A stretch of 64,000 nucleotides of DNA from Sulfolobales archaeon Acd1 (GCA_000389735.1 APJY01000001.1:647064-711063); one strand, 5' to 3'; positions 44,159 through 54,820 are shown, counted from the stretch's first letter. The notes: generated by a model from the sequence alone, not told the origin. Translations and numbers: made by a program.

Positions 44159-45418
44159 ATGGAGAAGCCGTTCGCGATCAGGAGGGTTAAGGGGTTCCAG
44201 ATAGTTAACTCTAGAGGGAACCCGACACTTCGTGTTCAGGTAGTCACGGAATCTGGAGTTTCGGGTTTCGGAGATGCGCCTGAAGGCGCCTCAAAGAGCG
44301 ACAAAGAAGCCGTTGAACTGAGAGACAAGGATTACAGCGTAAGGACTGCGGTCGATATAGTCAACTCGATAGTGAACGAAACCCTGAGGGGTTTTGACGT
44401 AAGGAATCAAGTAGCCATAGACGAGACTTTAGTGAAGCTCGACGGGACTGAGAACAAGTCAAGGATTGGAGGGAACGTAACAATTGCTACATCGATCGCC
44501 GCCCTTCACGCCGGGGCGAAGGCAACGGAGCAGGAGCTTTTCAGGTATATAGGGGGCTCAAGGGTTCGCCACATACCGGTACCCTTGCTCAACGTCATCA
44601 ACGGGGGGAAACACGCTGGAAACGAGCTGAAGATTCAGGAGTTCATTATCATCCCGTATGGTTTCTCGAGGTTCGCAGACGCCATAGAGGCTTCTACAAG
44701 GGTCTACAGGACTTTGAAATCGTTGATCGCCGAAAGGTACGGGAAGCTTTACACGGCTGTGGGTGACGAGGGAGGCTTCTCGCCACCCCTGAGGCGAACA
44801 AGGGATGCCTTAGATCTCTTAATGGAGGCGATTAGGAGGTCAGGGTACACGGACCAGGAGTTCAAGTTGGGGCTCGACGCTGCATCAAGCGAGTTCTACA
44901 ACGAGAATAAGGGCGTTTACGAGATTGACGGAGAGGTCATGGACAAAGGAAAACTGCTGGAGTTCTATGTACAGTTAGCGAATGAATACCCGCTGGGATA
45001 CCTCGAGGATCCCTTCCAGGAGAACGATATGACGAGTTTCGCGGAGATCCAAAGAGCTATACCCAACGTGATAGTGACTGGTGATGACCTTTACAGCACC
45101 AACCCTAAGTACTTGAGGGAAGGGATCAAAATCAACGCTACTAAGGGTGTCATAGTCAAACCTAATCAAATAGGAACGGTTACGGAGACCATAGAGTTCG
45201 CCGAAATAGCCAAGTCGCACGCGATTAAGACTGTCGTTAGTCACAGGAGCGGTGAGACGGAGAGCGCTTTCGTAGCTGACTTATCCGTGGGATTACAGTC
45301 CGACTTCATAAAGACTGGCGCTCCCGCCAGAGGGGAAAGGACGGCTAAGTATAACAGGCTCATTGAAATCGAGGAACTTTACGAGTTAAGATTCCTCGGT
45401 AGACAAGCCTTCTCATAA
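44159..45418 (+). CDS. eno: Enolase
   Basis: A 419-residue phosphopyruvate hydratase. Conserved parts are the N-terminal INSRGNPTLRVQV, the Mg site residues in TAVGDEGGFSPP, LEDPFQEND and TGDDLYSTN, and the catalytic Lys/His region VSHRSGETES. It interconverts 2-phosphoglycerate and phosphoenolpyruvate. ATG start right at a leaderless-type distance from an AT-rich element. Confidence 0.95.
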   Translation: MEKPFAIRRVKGFQIVNSRGNPTLRVQVVTESGVSGFGDAPEGASKSDKEAVELRDKDYSVRTAVDIVNSIVNETLRGFDVRNQVAIDETLVKLDGTENKSRIGGNVTIATSIAALHAGAKATEQELFRYIGGSRVRHIPVPLLNVINGGKHAGNELKIQEFIIIPYGFSRFADAIEASTRVYRTLKSLIAERYGKLYTAVGDEGGFSPPLRRTRDALDLLMEAIRRSGYTDQEFKLGLDAASSEFYNENKGVYEIDGEVMDKGKLLEFYVQLANEYPLGYLEDPFQENDMTSFAEIQRAIPNVIVTGDDLYSTNPKYLREGIKINATKGVIVKPNQIGTVTETIEFAEIAKSHAIKTVVSHRSGETESAFVADLSVGLQSDFIKTGAPARGERTAKYNRLIEIEELYELRFLGRQAFS

Positions 45419-45523
45419 CTTTTATATTTTTAATGAATAGGAAATTTAAGAGGAATTTATCATTATTATTAAATTAAAATATACTTACTTAAATAACTTA
45501 AAACTAAGAAAGCTCTGTAAGCT

Positions 45524-45772
45524 TCACGGCAGTAGAACTCCTACAATCACCATGAACACTGCCACTACGAGTACAATCGTCACGAACTGTCTGAAAGGCA
45601 TGTTGGGGACTTCTTTGATAGCTTTCATTATTCCATACGTTATCCCTATTACCAGCGCGAGAAGTAGTATCGAAAACCCTATTACTATTAGTCCCTCCGA
45701 TAGGCTATTTGCGTTAAATTGGAACAGCTGTCCGAACTGTCCGACTACGTTCTCTAACGTCTGTAACGACAT
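45524..45772 (-). CDS. Small two-helix membrane protein
   Basis: An 82-residue protein with two hydrophobic helices (about residues 30-49 and 61-81 counted from the ATG at 45772). ATG 45772 is preferred to GTG 45790 because GTGAGGAG lies about nine bases upstream. It is divergent from the cdv operon, sharing a 155-170-bp promoter region with it. Function unknown; some cdv loci have neighbouring small membrane genes, but no link is shown. Confidence 0.65.
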   Translation of the reverse strand: MSLQTLENVVGQFGQLFQFNANSLSEGLIVIGFSILLLALVIGITYGIMKAIKEVPNMPFRQFVTIVLVVAVFMVIVGVLLP

Positions 45773-45945
45773 CAAAGAGTCTCTCCTCACATGAGTAAGT
45801 TAAAAGGATAAATCGCGTGATACCTTTACTTTTGTCCGCCAATGATGAGGGTTAAAAGCGCTTAAAGGTGCTGAGCCCCTAGCATCTGAGGCGGCTTTTC
45901 CCTTTTAAACGATAGACATTGTAGTACCCATTTCGAGGTATTACC

Positions 45946-46665
45946 ATGACAGTACCTTCTGAAAGTCTGGTAAAGTCGGTAGGGCAGCTGATAAAGGACG
46001 TATATGGACGTGAAGTAGGTTACATAGTCAGTGTAAACACGGAAGTGGACGCCTCGGTTACCGAGGTCGCCATCGCCAGGGACTCGACGATCATGGTTGT
46101 GGATCCCTCGAGGTTCAAGTTGGAAGGCGATACGCTAGTTATTATACCAGAGTGGAAGGCTGAGACCCAAAAAGTAACGAGCAGTTTAGATAAGATAAGG
46201 AGGAAACTCAAGGCCCTGGAGGAGCTTTACAACAGAGGAGAAATAGATCGCTCTGACTACGAGGAGATGAAAAGAAAGCTTAATAGCGAAAGTAACAAGT
46301 TGAAAGAAAGTGTTTCTAAACTGAAATCGACTCTGAAAAATAGACTCTCAGAGATAGACGAACAGCTGATGAAAATCGAAAGGACATTGATATCTCTTAA
46401 GATCGGCTACCTATCGGCCGAAATAGATGAAAGAGCTTACAAGAGCTCCCTGGAACAGTTGAAGAAAATAAAGGAGAGCTATATTCAGGAAAAGGACGAC
46501 ATTAGAAAGACCTTGGACAAACTAGATAGCATGGACAAGGAAAACGTCACCGAACTAAAGCCCGTAACACCCGTCAACCTAACGCCGGAGCCCGTACAAC
46601 AGGGCGAGGCTAAGAAGCCCGAAATACCTAGCGTTGTATCAGTAAAGGTCTTAAATACGCTGTGA
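45946..46665 (+). CDS. cdvA: Cell division protein CdvA
   Basis: A 239-residue CdvA, the membrane-associated filament that recruits ESCRT-III in Sulfolobales division. An N-terminal PRC-barrel-like domain (residues 8-65) is followed by a long coiled coil (about 70-200) and a short C-terminal tail (IPSVVSVKVLNTL) that in Sulfolobus binds the winged-helix domain of CdvB. First gene of the cdv operon. Confidence 0.93.
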   Translation: MTVPSESLVKSVGQLIKDVYGREVGYIVSVNTEVDASVTEVAIARDSTIMVVDPSRFKLEGDTLVIIPEWKAETQKVTSSLDKIRRKLKALEELYNRGEIDRSDYEEMKRKLNSESNKLKESVSKLKSTLKNRLSEIDEQLMKIERTLISLKIGYLSAEIDERAYKSSLEQLKKIKESYIQEKDDIRKTLDKLDSMDKENVTELKPVTPVNLTPEPVQQGEAKKPEIPSVVSVKVLNTL

Positions 46666-46687
46666 AAGGTAAGAACTCTTTTTGACT

Positions 46688-47527
46688 ATGTTTGATAAGC
46701 TTTGGGATAACGACGATAACATATGGAGGAAGCTTTGGCCTTTCAGTAACAACAGAGGTTCGAAAAATCTTAAGGATAAGATCGGTGACCTCGTGTTCAA
46801 AATAAGGGAACATGAGACTAAACTAGAAGAGCTCATAGTCCAGATGAAGAGAAGAGGCAAAGACCTCTTCGATGCTGTGGTGAGGGCCCAGAGGGAGAAT
46901 GACACCGGAAGGGCCGCTATATACGCTCAGGAGGTCGCCAACGTAAGGAAGATCATTAACGCTCTTACCACTGCGAAGCTAGTGTTGGAGAAAGCAAGAA
47001 TAAGATTAGAAACCGTCAGGGACTTGGCGGAAGCTGGCTACACGCTCCAATTACTCGCTGACGCTTTCAAGGCGGTAAGGGACGAGATAAGGCCAATAGC
47101 TCCTAACATCGCTATCAGCCTCGATACGCTTGTCTCGAGCGTTAATGCGATGAGCTCTGAAACCTCCACGCTTGGCGGAGTGGTATCCAACTATCAGCCT
47201 GTGATCACAGAGGAAGCGAAAAGGATCCTTGAGGAGGCCAGGAAAGAGAGCAACGAAAAGGTCAGCAAGGAGTTCCCAGACCTACCTTCCGAAGTCCTTT
47301 ACGGCTTCCCATTACCCCCTAAGACCCCCTCAACCGAAGCTTCTGTGAAGATTCCTGAACCCAGTACCCCGAGCAGGCTGAAGGACGCCCTGTACAATAT
47401 AATACTTCAAACGAACGGCGTTGTGGATTTGAATTACGTCTCGAGCCAATTGAAGGTCCCGAAGGAAGAGGTCTACAACGCTCTCCTTGAGCTAGCAAAG
47501 GAAGGGAAAGTCGCGATCGATACCTGA
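46688..47527 (+). CDS. cdvB: CdvB, ESCRT-III homologue
   Basis: A 279-residue ESCRT-III protein. The helical core spans residues about 25-180. A proline-rich MIM2-like motif ([11 protein letters not shown], near 205-215) binds the MIT domain of CdvC. The C-terminal winged helix ([43 protein letters not shown]) binds CdvA. ATG 46688 is chosen; a TTG six bases upstream is possible. It is 22 bp after cdvA. Confidence 0.93.
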   Translation: MFDKLWDNDDNIWRKLWPFSNNRGSKNLKDKIGDLVFKIREHETKLEELIVQMKRRGKDLFDAVVRAQRENDTGRAAIYAQEVANVRKIINALTTAKLVLEKARIRLETVRDLAEAGYTLQLLADAFKAVRDEIRPIAPNIAISLDTLVSSVNAMSSETSTLGGVVSNYQPVITEEAKRILEEARKESNEKVSKEFPDLPSEVLYGFPLPPKTPSTEASVKIPEPSTPSRLKDALYNIILQTNGVVDLNYVSSQLKVPKEEVYNALLELAKEGKVAIDT

Positions 47528-47538
47528 GGTGCCGATTC

Positions 47539-48651
47539 ATGAGTGCGGCGGTCACTCTCGAGGACTTAGTGAGAAGCTACGCTTTGAGAGCCGTGAAAGC
47601 AGACAAAGAAGGAAAAAAGGACGAGGCGATCTATTATTATAAAAAGGCGATAGAGGGACTTGGCCAGCTTATAACCCTGTATCCCGACTCACCGTTCAGG
47701 CAGGCCTACGAGCAAATGATTAACGAGTACAAGGCGAGAATAGACGCCCTTCAGAGGCTGGTACCAGCTAATGATGACTCCGAGCAAGGGGCGAACGTAG
47801 AGGACTTCATTGTCAAGGAAAAGCCGAAAATCACGTTCAACGATATCGTTGGCCTGGAGGAGGCTAAGGAGGCGCTGAGGGAGGCTATAGTGTATCCGTC
47901 CAAGAGACCAGACCTGTTCCCGCTGGGCTGGCCCAGAGGGATACTCCTCTACGGACCTCCAGGTAACGGGAAGACCATGTTGGCTGCGGCCGTGGCGAAC
48001 GAGATAGACTCCGTATTCATGCAAGTGGACGCGGCCTCAATAATGTCCAAATGGTTGGGTGAGGCCGAGAAGAACGTTGCCAAGGTATTTAAGCTGGCGA
48101 GGGAGACCTCCAAAAAAGAGAACAAGCCCGTCATAATATTCATAGACGAAATAGACGCCCTACTGGGGACTTTCTCCACCGAGAACGGCGGCGAAGTCAG
48201 GGTGAGGAACCAGTTCCTTAAGGAAATGGACGGCCTTCAGGACAAGTCGGAGAACTTCAGAGTCTACGTGATCGGTGCTACCAATAAGCCATGGAGGCTT
48301 GACGAACCGTTCCTAAGGAGGTTCCAGAAGAGGATCTACATACCGCTCCCAGACGAAAGGATGAGGGTGGTCCTCCTCAAGGCCTATACCCAGAGGATCC
48401 CCCTCGACCAGTCTGTGGATTTGGTTGAACTGGCGAAGAGGTTAGACGGCTATTCAGCCAGCGACATTAAGGACGTTGTTCAGGCCGCTTACATGAGGGT
48501 GATTAAGGAGATGTTCAGGAACGGCTCCGATAAACCCCGTAACTTAACAATGGAGGACTTCTTGGAAGTGTTAAAGGCGCGTAAACCGTCCTCCAGCCCT
48601 GAGCTAATTAAGGCCTATCAAGCGTGGAGTGAGAAGTACGGGGCACTCTGA
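47539..48651 (+). CDS. cdvC: CdvC, Vps4-type AAA ATPase
   Basis: A 370-residue AAA+ ATPase that remodels CdvB filaments. The N-terminal MIT domain covers residues 1-75. Walker A GPPGNGKT is at 139-146, Walker B IIFIDEID follows near 206, and arginine-finger residues are in [10 protein letters not shown]. It ends 21 bp before the convergent topA. It is 11 bp downstream of cdvB. Confidence 0.94.
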   Translation: MSAAVTLEDLVRSYALRAVKADKEGKKDEAIYYYKKAIEGLGQLITLYPDSPFRQAYEQMINEYKARIDALQRLVPANDDSEQGANVEDFIVKEKPKITFNDIVGLEEAKEALREAIVYPSKRPDLFPLGWPRGILLYGPPGNGKTMLAAAVANEIDSVFMQVDAASIMSKWLGEAEKNVAKVFKLARETSKKENKPVIIFIDEIDALLGTFSTENGGEVRVRNQFLKEMDGLQDKSENFRVYVIGATNKPWRLDEPFLRRFQKRIYIPLPDERMRVVLLKAYTQRIPLDQSVDLVELAKRLDGYSASDIKDVVQAAYMRVIKEMFRNGSDKPRNLTMEDFLEVLKARKPSSSPELIKAYQAWSEKYGAL

Positions 48652-48672
48652 TCAGATACCCCAGGGTTGTCC

Positions 48673-50673
48673 TCACCGATCGGTTGGCATGACTCTCATC
48701 AAGTCCTTCACGTATTTTCCTACGCTTTTTGATTTCAAGAGTATCGATATAGCTTTTTCTCTCTTCATCCCTCGTTCTTCCCAAACCTTGAGGGCATCTT
48801 CTAGGTTCCTTTTGGCGATGTAATGTATCTCGCACAACCCATCTTTATACTCTGGTAAATCGCAGAGCTTACATTTTCTCCTAGCGTTTAATCCGAGAAA
48901 CTCCGCTAGCAATATACCTATCGATTCCTTGTTTTTCTCATAGACACTGATTAGTCCCTTCAGGATCTCTAGGGTTTCGCTCCTGACCTCGCTGACGGTC
49001 TTCTTTCCCTTTCTTATTTCCTCTAAATCACGCTCCAATTTCCTAGTGAGCTCCACGCTAGTGAGGTGACCGAAGTAGTCCTTCAAAACCTTAGACACGG
49101 CGAAGCCCAACGGGGTATGCACGACCTTGCCCCCTGATAACTTGACGTATCCCCTCGTAAACAATGTCTCAATTATCCTTCCTCTCGTAGCCTCTGTGCC
49201 GATCTCGACTTCCTCCATCCACCTCAAGAGGCCTATCCTGGAGTAAACTTCTGGGGGCTTGGACATTACCAACTCCACTCTCGCTTCCTCAATTATCCCC
49301 CGATCTCCTTCCTTTACCTCAAGGAACTCCTTGGTCTCTTGAACCGACACGTAAGGGTATATGAGGAGCCAGCCCTTGAAGACGACCTTCCTGAAATTAA
49401 GTACAACAACGTCACCTGTCCTGGGTATCGAGAGTCTCACGCTCCTGCTAGAAACTCTGGCATCGCTACTGACGCTCGCCAAGAAACGTCTCACTATGAG
49501 CTCGTACAGCTTGAACTCCGCGCCCTTAATCCCCTTGGGCTTCTCCCCTGTTGGGTATATCGCTGGGTGCGCAGGGTCATCCTTTTCACCCTCACGGGGG
49601 ACGGGGTTGCCTCTGTTCAGCTTATTCGTTAACTCGACTAGCTTGCCGAAAACGTTGCTTAACGAGTGCAGGATCTCCCTTATCTCGAGGCCTCTCGGTA
49701 GCTTTTGGCTGTTAGTCCTAGGATAGCTAATTAGGCCGTCTAAGTAGAGGTTTTCCGCCAACCTCTCGGTCCTATAAGGCGACAGCCTCAGAATCCTTCC
49801 GGCCTCAGCCTGGAGGTCTCCCAGGTTGAAGGGAGGAGGTCTTTCTATCGCGACTTCGTCGTCCTTAACACTCACAACTACGATTTGAAGACCCTTAAGG
49901 CTCGAGGCGTAGTCCTTCGCTTCGTCCATGTTCTCGAACTCCCGCTCTAAAGTTGCCTTAACGGTTTGCCCCCCGAATCTGATCTTCAACCTGATTTTGA
50001 ACTTCGGAAGGGGAACGAAGGTGAGCCTCCTCAACGCCGAGTCGACAACATGCTGTAGTAAGGGGCTCTGAACCCTGCCGGCACTCAGGATCATCCTCTT
50101 ACCTGTGGCCAACTCTAAGGCTCGCATCAGGGCCCTACTGACGTTTATCCCCCACAGCCAGTCCACCTCGTGCCTCGCGAGTCCAGCGTTCGTCATCTCG
50201 TAATCAGGGGGCATCAGGTTGCTGAATGCTTTGACGAGTTCCTGTTTAGTTAGGGAAGAAAATTTAGCTCTATAATATCTAGTGGTTTTCCCTATATATT
50301 TTATGATAGTATAACCTATTACTGAGCCTTCTATATCGTAATCACAAGCGTTGATGAACTTAGAGGCCTTCGATGCGAGGTACTCCAAAGCCATGACGTA
50401 CTTCTTCGTGTAGTAGGATGCCTTATCGATCTGCCAAAGGGGTTTCCAGGAGGTTTCGAAAACCGGAAAACCAGGGGGACCCCCCAGCCCAAATAAGTGG
50501 CCGGCGGCGGGGGCTACGACGTGCCTTTCGCCCTTGTAATTGAACACCCAATACTTGACCCCGAACTTCGTGCAAGTCTTGTAGTTGTCGCTTAACGCCT
50601 CCGCTATCTTCTTTGCGCTCTTGGCCTTCTCAGCTATTACGAGAGTGTAACCCTCCCCAGGATTACAGCTCAT
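48673..50673 (-). CDS. topA: DNA topoisomerase, type IA
   Basis: A 666-residue type IA topoisomerase (archaeal TopA/Top3 class). The N-terminal Toprim domain (YTLVIAEKAKSAKKIAEAL, acidic residues in NACDYDIEG) is followed by the breakage-joining domain with the catalytic Tyr in DGLISYPRTNSQ. A small C-terminal cysteine region (RRKCKLCDLPEYKDGLCEIHY) forms one zinc finger, fewer than in bacterial TopA. It relaxes or decatenates DNA. The start overlaps rpoK by 11 bp. Confidence 0.92.
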   Translation of the reverse strand: MSCNPGEGYTLVIAEKAKSAKKIAEALSDNYKTCTKFGVKYWVFNYKGERHVVAPAAGHLFGLGGPPGFPVFETSWKPLWQIDKASYYTKKYVMALEYLASKASKFINACDYDIEGSVIGYTIIKYIGKTTRYYRAKFSSLTKQELVKAFSNLMPPDYEMTNAGLARHEVDWLWGINVSRALMRALELATGKRMILSAGRVQSPLLQHVVDSALRRLTFVPLPKFKIRLKIRFGGQTVKATLEREFENMDEAKDYASSLKGLQIVVVSVKDDEVAIERPPPFNLGDLQAEAGRILRLSPYRTERLAENLYLDGLISYPRTNSQKLPRGLEIREILHSLSNVFGKLVELTNKLNRGNPVPREGEKDDPAHPAIYPTGEKPKGIKGAEFKLYELIVRRFLASVSSDARVSSRSVRLSIPRTGDVVVLNFRKVVFKGWLLIYPYVSVQETKEFLEVKEGDRGIIEEARVELVMSKPPEVYSRIGLLRWMEEVEIGTEATRGRIIETLFTRGYVKLSGGKVVHTPLGFAVSKVLKDYFGHLTSVELTRKLERDLEEIRKGKKTVSEVRSETLEILKGLISVYEKNKESIGILLAEFLGLNARRKCKLCDLPEYKDGLCEIHYIAKRNLEDALKVWEERGMKREKAISILLKSKSVGKYVKDLMRVMPTDR

Positions 50674-50932
50674 TGTTTTTCAGCGAAACTAGCTCGATCT
50701 TACCGTTCGGATAAACCCTCCTGATAGTTATTGGGAGTACTCCCGACTCGAGCTCGGCTTCAGCTATAGAGAACACGTCGTCCTTGTTCAACTTACTTAC
50801 ATCTATGAAGGGGGGAGCCCCGAGCGCAAGCTGGAGCGCCCTCGCCCCTATTACCCTAGCCCTTTCATATTTTATCAGCCTGTTTTTCCAAGCCTTAGCG
50901 AAAACCTCGTTGAAATTGAACTCCCCAGACAC
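50663..50932 (-). CDS. rpoK: DNA-directed RNA polymerase subunit K (Rpb6)
   Basis: An 89-residue RpoK. The diagnostic core is LIKYERARVIGARALQLALGAPPFI, followed by the C-terminal ITIRRVYPNGKIELVSL. It stabilises the clamp of RNA polymerase. It overlaps topA by 11 bp, indicating one transcript. Confidence 0.93.
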   Translation of the reverse strand: MSGEFNFNEVFAKAWKNRLIKYERARVIGARALQLALGAPPFIDVSKLNKDDVFSIAEAELESGVLPITIRRVYPNGKIELVSLKNNEL

Positions 50933-50972
50933 CGAAATTAAAAGAACTCTAACGGGGAATTAAAAACTCTCT

Positions 50973-52085
50973 TTACCATTCGACCTCTGACCTGAGAGGT
51001 TCAGGAAGTTCACATTCCTTTGGAAGGACGTACTCGACGCTCCTACCCAGGATCTCGAAAGTGGCCTTAAAGAGCTTATTTACCGCCCTATCATCGACCA
51101 CCCCCAACAACCCTACCCTGACTATCTTCTCCCGTAACTCACCCATCCCTGGTGATATTTCAATACCCTTCTCCTTAAGCTTCTCCCTAAAGCCTCTTAT
51201 GGGGGGTTCTCCCGCTACCACAGTGTTGGAGAAGTTCTCCTCGTTCCCCAGGAGGTTGAAGCCCACCTCTGAGAAAACTTTCCTTACGATTCTGGCGCAG
51301 GCCTCGTGCCTCTTCCACCTTCTTTCCTTACCTTCAAGAAGCATTAACTCGCTTGCCCTAAGCGACGCGTTGAATACGCCTACTGAAGGGGTGAAGGGGG
51401 TTTCGTTCTTGTCCTGAAACCTCAAGTGTAACGATAGGTCCAAGTAGCTCGGCAATTCTTTAGTTTCCAAGTCCTGTAGTCCCTCCTTGCCTAACGCCAC
51501 AAAGGCCGCGCCTGGTACTGAGGCTAAGGCCTTTTGACTGCCCGTGGCCACAGCGTCTATTTTCCACTCGTTAACGAAGAGGGGATAAGCGGCGAAGCCC
51601 GAGACGGAATCGACAAGTAGTTTCAGGCCCCTCTTCTTTACCTCCTTCGCCACCTCTTCCAAGTTCCTGAAGGCTACCCCAGTGCTCGTCTCGTTGTGCA
51701 CTAATGCAACTGCCGTAGCTCCCTTGGTGAGGTCTAAAGCCTCCTTGATTTCCTCCAGGGTGAACCAGCCTCCCTGAGGTTTTTCAAAGACCTTCAGTTC
51801 AACTCCTCTCCTTCGTAAGCTGTCCATCAGCCTGTTGCCGAACTCTCCGTAAGTGAAGCCTACTACTTTTTCTCCCCTCTTAGTCAGTGAGAACACCATA
51901 GCCTCCACAGCTAAAGTACCTGAACCAGTGAGCAAGGCCACTCTTTCCGCCGAGAACAGGGCCTTCAGGTTGTCCTCGAGGCCCCTGACGATGCTTCTGA
52001 ACTTCTCAGACCTGTGATTAACCAGGAGCGTCGCTGCCTGAAGGACGCTTCTCGGAACGTTGACTGGACCTGGAATTAGCATCAT
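50973..52085 (-). CDS. Class V aminotransferase (serine/alanine-glyoxylate type)
   Basis: A 370-residue PLP aminotransferase. The PLP lysine lies in [19 protein letters not shown], and the N-terminal [16 protein letters not shown] and HRSEKFR are typical of the serine-glyoxylate/alanine-glyoxylate subgroup. It is 1 bp downstream of serA, so the pair probably makes serine (3-phosphohydroxypyruvate or hydroxypyruvate route). Which keto acid it uses cannot be read from the sequence. Confidence 0.88.
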   Translation of the reverse strand: MMLIPGPVNVPRSVLQAATLLVNHRSEKFRSIVRGLEDNLKALFSAERVALLTGSGTLAVEAMVFSLTKRGEKVVGFTYGEFGNRLMDSLRRRGVELKVFEKPQGGWFTLEEIKEALDLTKGATAVALVHNETSTGVAFRNLEEVAKEVKKRGLKLLVDSVSGFAAYPLFVNEWKIDAVATGSQKALASVPGAAFVALGKEGLQDLETKELPSYLDLSLHLRFQDKNETPFTPSVGVFNASLRASELMLLEGKERRWKRHEACARIVRKVFSEVGFNLLGNEENFSNTVVAGEPPIRGFREKLKEKGIEISPGMGELREKIVRVGLLGVVDDRAVNKLFKATFEILGRSVEYVLPKECELPEPLRSEVEW

Positions 52086-52086
52086 C

Positions 52087-53019
52087 TCAAATCAACCCCA
52101 ATTCCTTCATGGCGGAGATCAGGTTATCTGCCGTCATTTGTGCAACCCTAAGCTGGGCTTCCTTAGTTTGAGCGCCTATGTGTGGTGTCACTATCACTTT
52201 TGGATGCTTAAGGATCTCCCATTCCCATTGCTCTTTTGGGGGCTCGTTCCAGAAAACGTCGGTAGCGTAAACACCTACTTTACCTCTGTTTAGGTTCTCC
52301 AACAATGCGGGTCCGTCAACGACTGCTGCCCTACTCGTGTTAATGATTATCACGCCCTCTTTCATCAGATCGAAGGCCCTAGCGTCGAGGATTTTCGGAG
52401 GATTCTTGCCTACAGTAACGTGCAACGAAATGACGTCGGATCTCCCCAGCAGATCCTCCATATCGACCACTTCAGCCCCCATTTGCTTAGCTCTCTCCCT
52501 GACGTCCAATACGTCGTAAGCTAGTACATGCATTCCTATCGCTTTAGCAACCTGGGCCACCTTGCTCCCAATCCTTCCGAACCCGATTATACCAATCGTC
52601 TTGCCAGCCAGCTCTATTCCTTGAGTTTTCTTGAAAACCCCGCTCTTAGCTAATGCTATAGACTCATACAAATTCCTGGCAGCTGCAAGTAGTAGTGCTA
52701 TGGTGAGCTCGGCCGCAGAATCAGTGGACGCGCCGGGAGCGTAAACTACCTTTATTCGTCTTTTGTCGGCCTCCTCAGTATCGATGTTGTCAAGACCTAT
52801 ACCAGCCCTGGCGATGAGCTTGAGGTTAGTACCCCTTTCGATTACTTCCTTGTCCACTTTAGTCCTACTCCTCACTACGAGTATATCATAGTCCTTTATT
52901 ATATCCAGAAGTTCTTTCCTTTCAATATCTGGTCTGTAATCTATCTGTACATTATATTGACTTAGTTTTTCTATAAGAAGTTTATCGACAGGGTCAGTGA
53001 TGAGAACCCTAACGACCAT
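52087..53019 (-). CDS. serA: D-3-phosphoglycerate dehydrogenase-type 2-hydroxyacid dehydrogenase
   Basis: A 310-residue D-2-hydroxyacid dehydrogenase without the C-terminal ACT domain. The NAD motif is [13 protein letters not shown]. The substrate/catalytic residues are in [18 protein letters not shown] and [12 protein letters not shown] (His). Short ACT-less forms are usual in Sulfolobales. Coupled to a class V aminotransferase, it fits serine biosynthesis; a glyoxylate/hydroxypyruvate reductase role is the alternative. Confidence 0.87.
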   Translation of the reverse strand: MVVRVLITDPVDKLLIEKLSQYNVQIDYRPDIERKELLDIIKDYDILVVRSRTKVDKEVIERGTNLKLIARAGIGLDNIDTEEADKRRIKVVYAPGASTDSAAELTIALLLAAARNLYESIALAKSGVFKKTQGIELAGKTIGIIGFGRIGSKVAQVAKAIGMHVLAYDVLDVRERAKQMGAEVVDMEDLLGRSDVISLHVTVGKNPPKILDARAFDLMKEGVIIINTSRAAVVDGPALLENLNRGKVGVYATDVFWNEPPKEQWEWEILKHPKVIVTPHIGAQTKEAQLRVAQMTADNLISAMKELGLI

Positions 53020-53229
53020 TTAAATTCACCCCTAGTCTATAACTAATTTTAAAAATTTACTGATGTGATGAACAAAGTGAAAGAAGAGAGAAAGAACAAG
53101 CGTTCAGCTCGACCAACTCTTGATCCTTTCTTTCCTCCCGAAGAGTTAGACCCACCTCGAAGCCTCTCATTTTTGCGTCTGACGTTGTATCCGCTATTAA
53201 TTTAAAAACTTTTCACAAGACAAACTTCC

Positions 53230-53853
53230 TCATTTCAGCACGGTGCCCGTCTCAATGTGCCATATGAAGAGGTCTAAGATCCCTACCGACATGCCGAGCT
53301 GGTGAGCCAACCCCTTCAGCTTCCGCTCTATTTCTAAGTACCTAGACCTCGTTAACGTCTTAAAGGGTCTCACGAGTCCAGAATTTATGGAGAACCTCAT
53401 TACGTGCTTATCCACGATGGCCAAATCGAAGTAGCCCACGTTCCTTAGGAAGTGGCTAGCCTCTTTCATCCCGATCCCGTAAATTTCGTTGGCCAAAACC
53501 TCCCTCGCCAAGGCTTGACTTCTATCCGCCAGGGGCTTTATCCACGACTTTACTCTTCCGCGATATTTCACCAGATTCTTGAGATACTTTGCCTTAAGTT
53601 CATAGAACCTATAGCCTCTCTCTTCTAGAACCTGTTCGAACCTGTAAGTCCCCTTATCGAATTCCTCCATCACATAACCTAGAACCTTGTAAGCAGACAC
53701 GAATGATGAGTTAGCGGTCAAAACGCAAAGGACGAGCTCCCTGAACCAGACGTCCTCGTCGGCGATGTTATTCAGTTTGAACTCCTCGACCCTCTCAAGC
53801 ACTAGCGCTCTTAGCCTTAGATTTTCGACTTCTTTTCTTAGCCTTTCTAGCAT
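53230..53853 (-). CDS. ogg: 8-oxoguanine DNA glycosylase/AP lyase (archaeal Ogg2)
   Basis: A 207-residue helix-hairpin-helix glycosylase. The hairpin with catalytic Lys is in NEIYGIGMKEASHFLRN, and the catalytic Asp in FDLAIVDKHVMRF. Length and the C-terminal Lys end match the archaeal Ogg2 class, which excises 8-oxoguanine. Its start lies 59 bp inside the upstream lysine-rich gene. Confidence 0.88.
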   Translation of the reverse strand: MLERLRKEVENLRLRALVLERVEEFKLNNIADEDVWFRELVLCVLTANSSFVSAYKVLGYVMEEFDKGTYRFEQVLEERGYRFYELKAKYLKNLVKYRGRVKSWIKPLADRSQALAREVLANEIYGIGMKEASHFLRNVGYFDLAIVDKHVMRFSINSGLVRPFKTLTRSRYLEIERKLKGLAHQLGMSVGILDLFIWHIETGTVLK

Positions 53854-54490
53854 TGCTCTCCGAACTCTTCTTCGACTTCTTGCTTTTGCTCCTCTTCTTT
53901 TTAGTTTTAGTTTTAGATTTCTCCTTTAACGGAGAGACCTTAACGGCCTTCTCGCCCGAGAACTCGGACCTAGTTACTGTTATCGATCTGCCGTCACCCA
54001 GCTCGATTATCACGAATGGGTACTGAAGCTCTTGTGGATTCACATTCAGGCCGTATGCTATCAATTCTTGGTTACCAAAATCTATTTTATCTAGAATTGG
54101 CTTTTTTTCTTCTATTCTACTTATCACCTCTTCTGTAATCTCTTCCTGGACTTTTTTCTCGGGCTCTGATTTTACTGGTTCTTGCACTTGTTCTTGAGAT
54201 GTGGTGCCACTGGTCTGGGGTTGAGTAACTTCTTGTTTCACCGCCTCCTTCGGAACGTAGACCGCCACTATCCTGAGAGGGGACACGAACGGCTTGGCGG
54301 CGGGTACCCCGTTCACGTACTCATCCGCTCCCGCTATTATCCTCGTTATCCTGTCCTTGACGGTGTAGCTCTCTAACTTCTCCTTGTCAAGAGCGCTTTC
54401 CTCGTCCTTTTCCTGAGTTACAGCAATGGCATAAACGCCAGGGACAAGGGCCTTTTCCGTGTAAGTATAGGTTATTATGTGAGCCTTCAT
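53795..54490 (-). CDS. Hypothetical protein with Lys/Ser-rich basic tail
   Basis: A 231-residue protein. The N-terminal 90 residues look globular (MKAHIITYTYTEKALVPGVY). A Gln/Glu/Pro-rich linker (95-130) follows, then a second small domain containing FVIIELGDGRSITVTRSEF, and a tail of about 45 residues made of Lys, Ser and Arg repeats. The tail suggests binding to nucleic acid. It overlaps ogg by 59 bp in another frame. Family unknown. Confidence 0.65.
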   Translation of the reverse strand: MKAHIITYTYTEKALVPGVYAIAVTQEKDEESALDKEKLESYTVKDRITRIIAGADEYVNGVPAAKPFVSPLRIVAVYVPKEAVKQEVTQPQTSGTTSQEQVQEPVKSEPEKKVQEEITEEVISRIEEKKPILDKIDFGNQELIAYGLNVNPQELQYPFVIIELGDGRSITVTRSEFSGEKAVKVSPLKEKSKTKTKKKRSKSKKSKKSSESNARKAKKRSRKSKAKSASA

Positions 54491-54601
54491 CGTCAGGGGT
54501 TAGATGGAGTCCGTTACCTAAAGTCTTTTGTGGGGTAAGCCTAGTATAAGCCCCTCTCGGACGGTTAAACATAATAACATGCCTAAAGACTCTCCAGCCG
54601 C

Positions 54602-54820
54602 ATGAGCGTAAGGATAAAGGGCTCGAATGCGTACGGTCACCTCGGCTGGATAACTAAGTATTGTAGAATCTGTAACAGGAAGCTGAAAGTGGGTATAGAC
54701 GTTGTCTACAAGTGCCCTAAGTGCGAAAAGGTTTACAACGCCTACTTCTGCGAGGCCGACGCTAGAGGCCTTCATCATAAATGCCCGTACTGCGGCACCG
54801 AACTGGTGCCGGTGGCTTGA
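54602..54820 (+). CDS. Small double zinc-ribbon protein
   Basis: A 72-residue protein dominated by cysteine pairs: YCRIC, YKCPKC, YFC and HKCPYCG, enough for two zinc sites. Ribosome- or transcription-associated functions are common among such archaeal proteins, but none can be assigned. ATG start; an eight-codon frame (54579-54605) ends across this ATG. Overlaps the next gene as TTGA. Confidence 0.7.
   Translation: MSVRIKGSNAYGHLGWITKYCRICNRKLKVGIDVVYKCPKCEKVYNAYFCEADARGLHHKCPYCGTELVPVA

Noticed and set aside
53060-53110. GTGATGA resembling a box C of a C/D guide RNA between serA and ogg
   Set aside because: No matching CTGA box D or internal D'/C' pair occurs at the right distance.
54579-54605. 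Eight-codon upstream frame overlapping the zinc-ribbon ATG (ATGA)
   Set aside because: Too short to judge; chance overlap is likely and no regulatory feature is seen.
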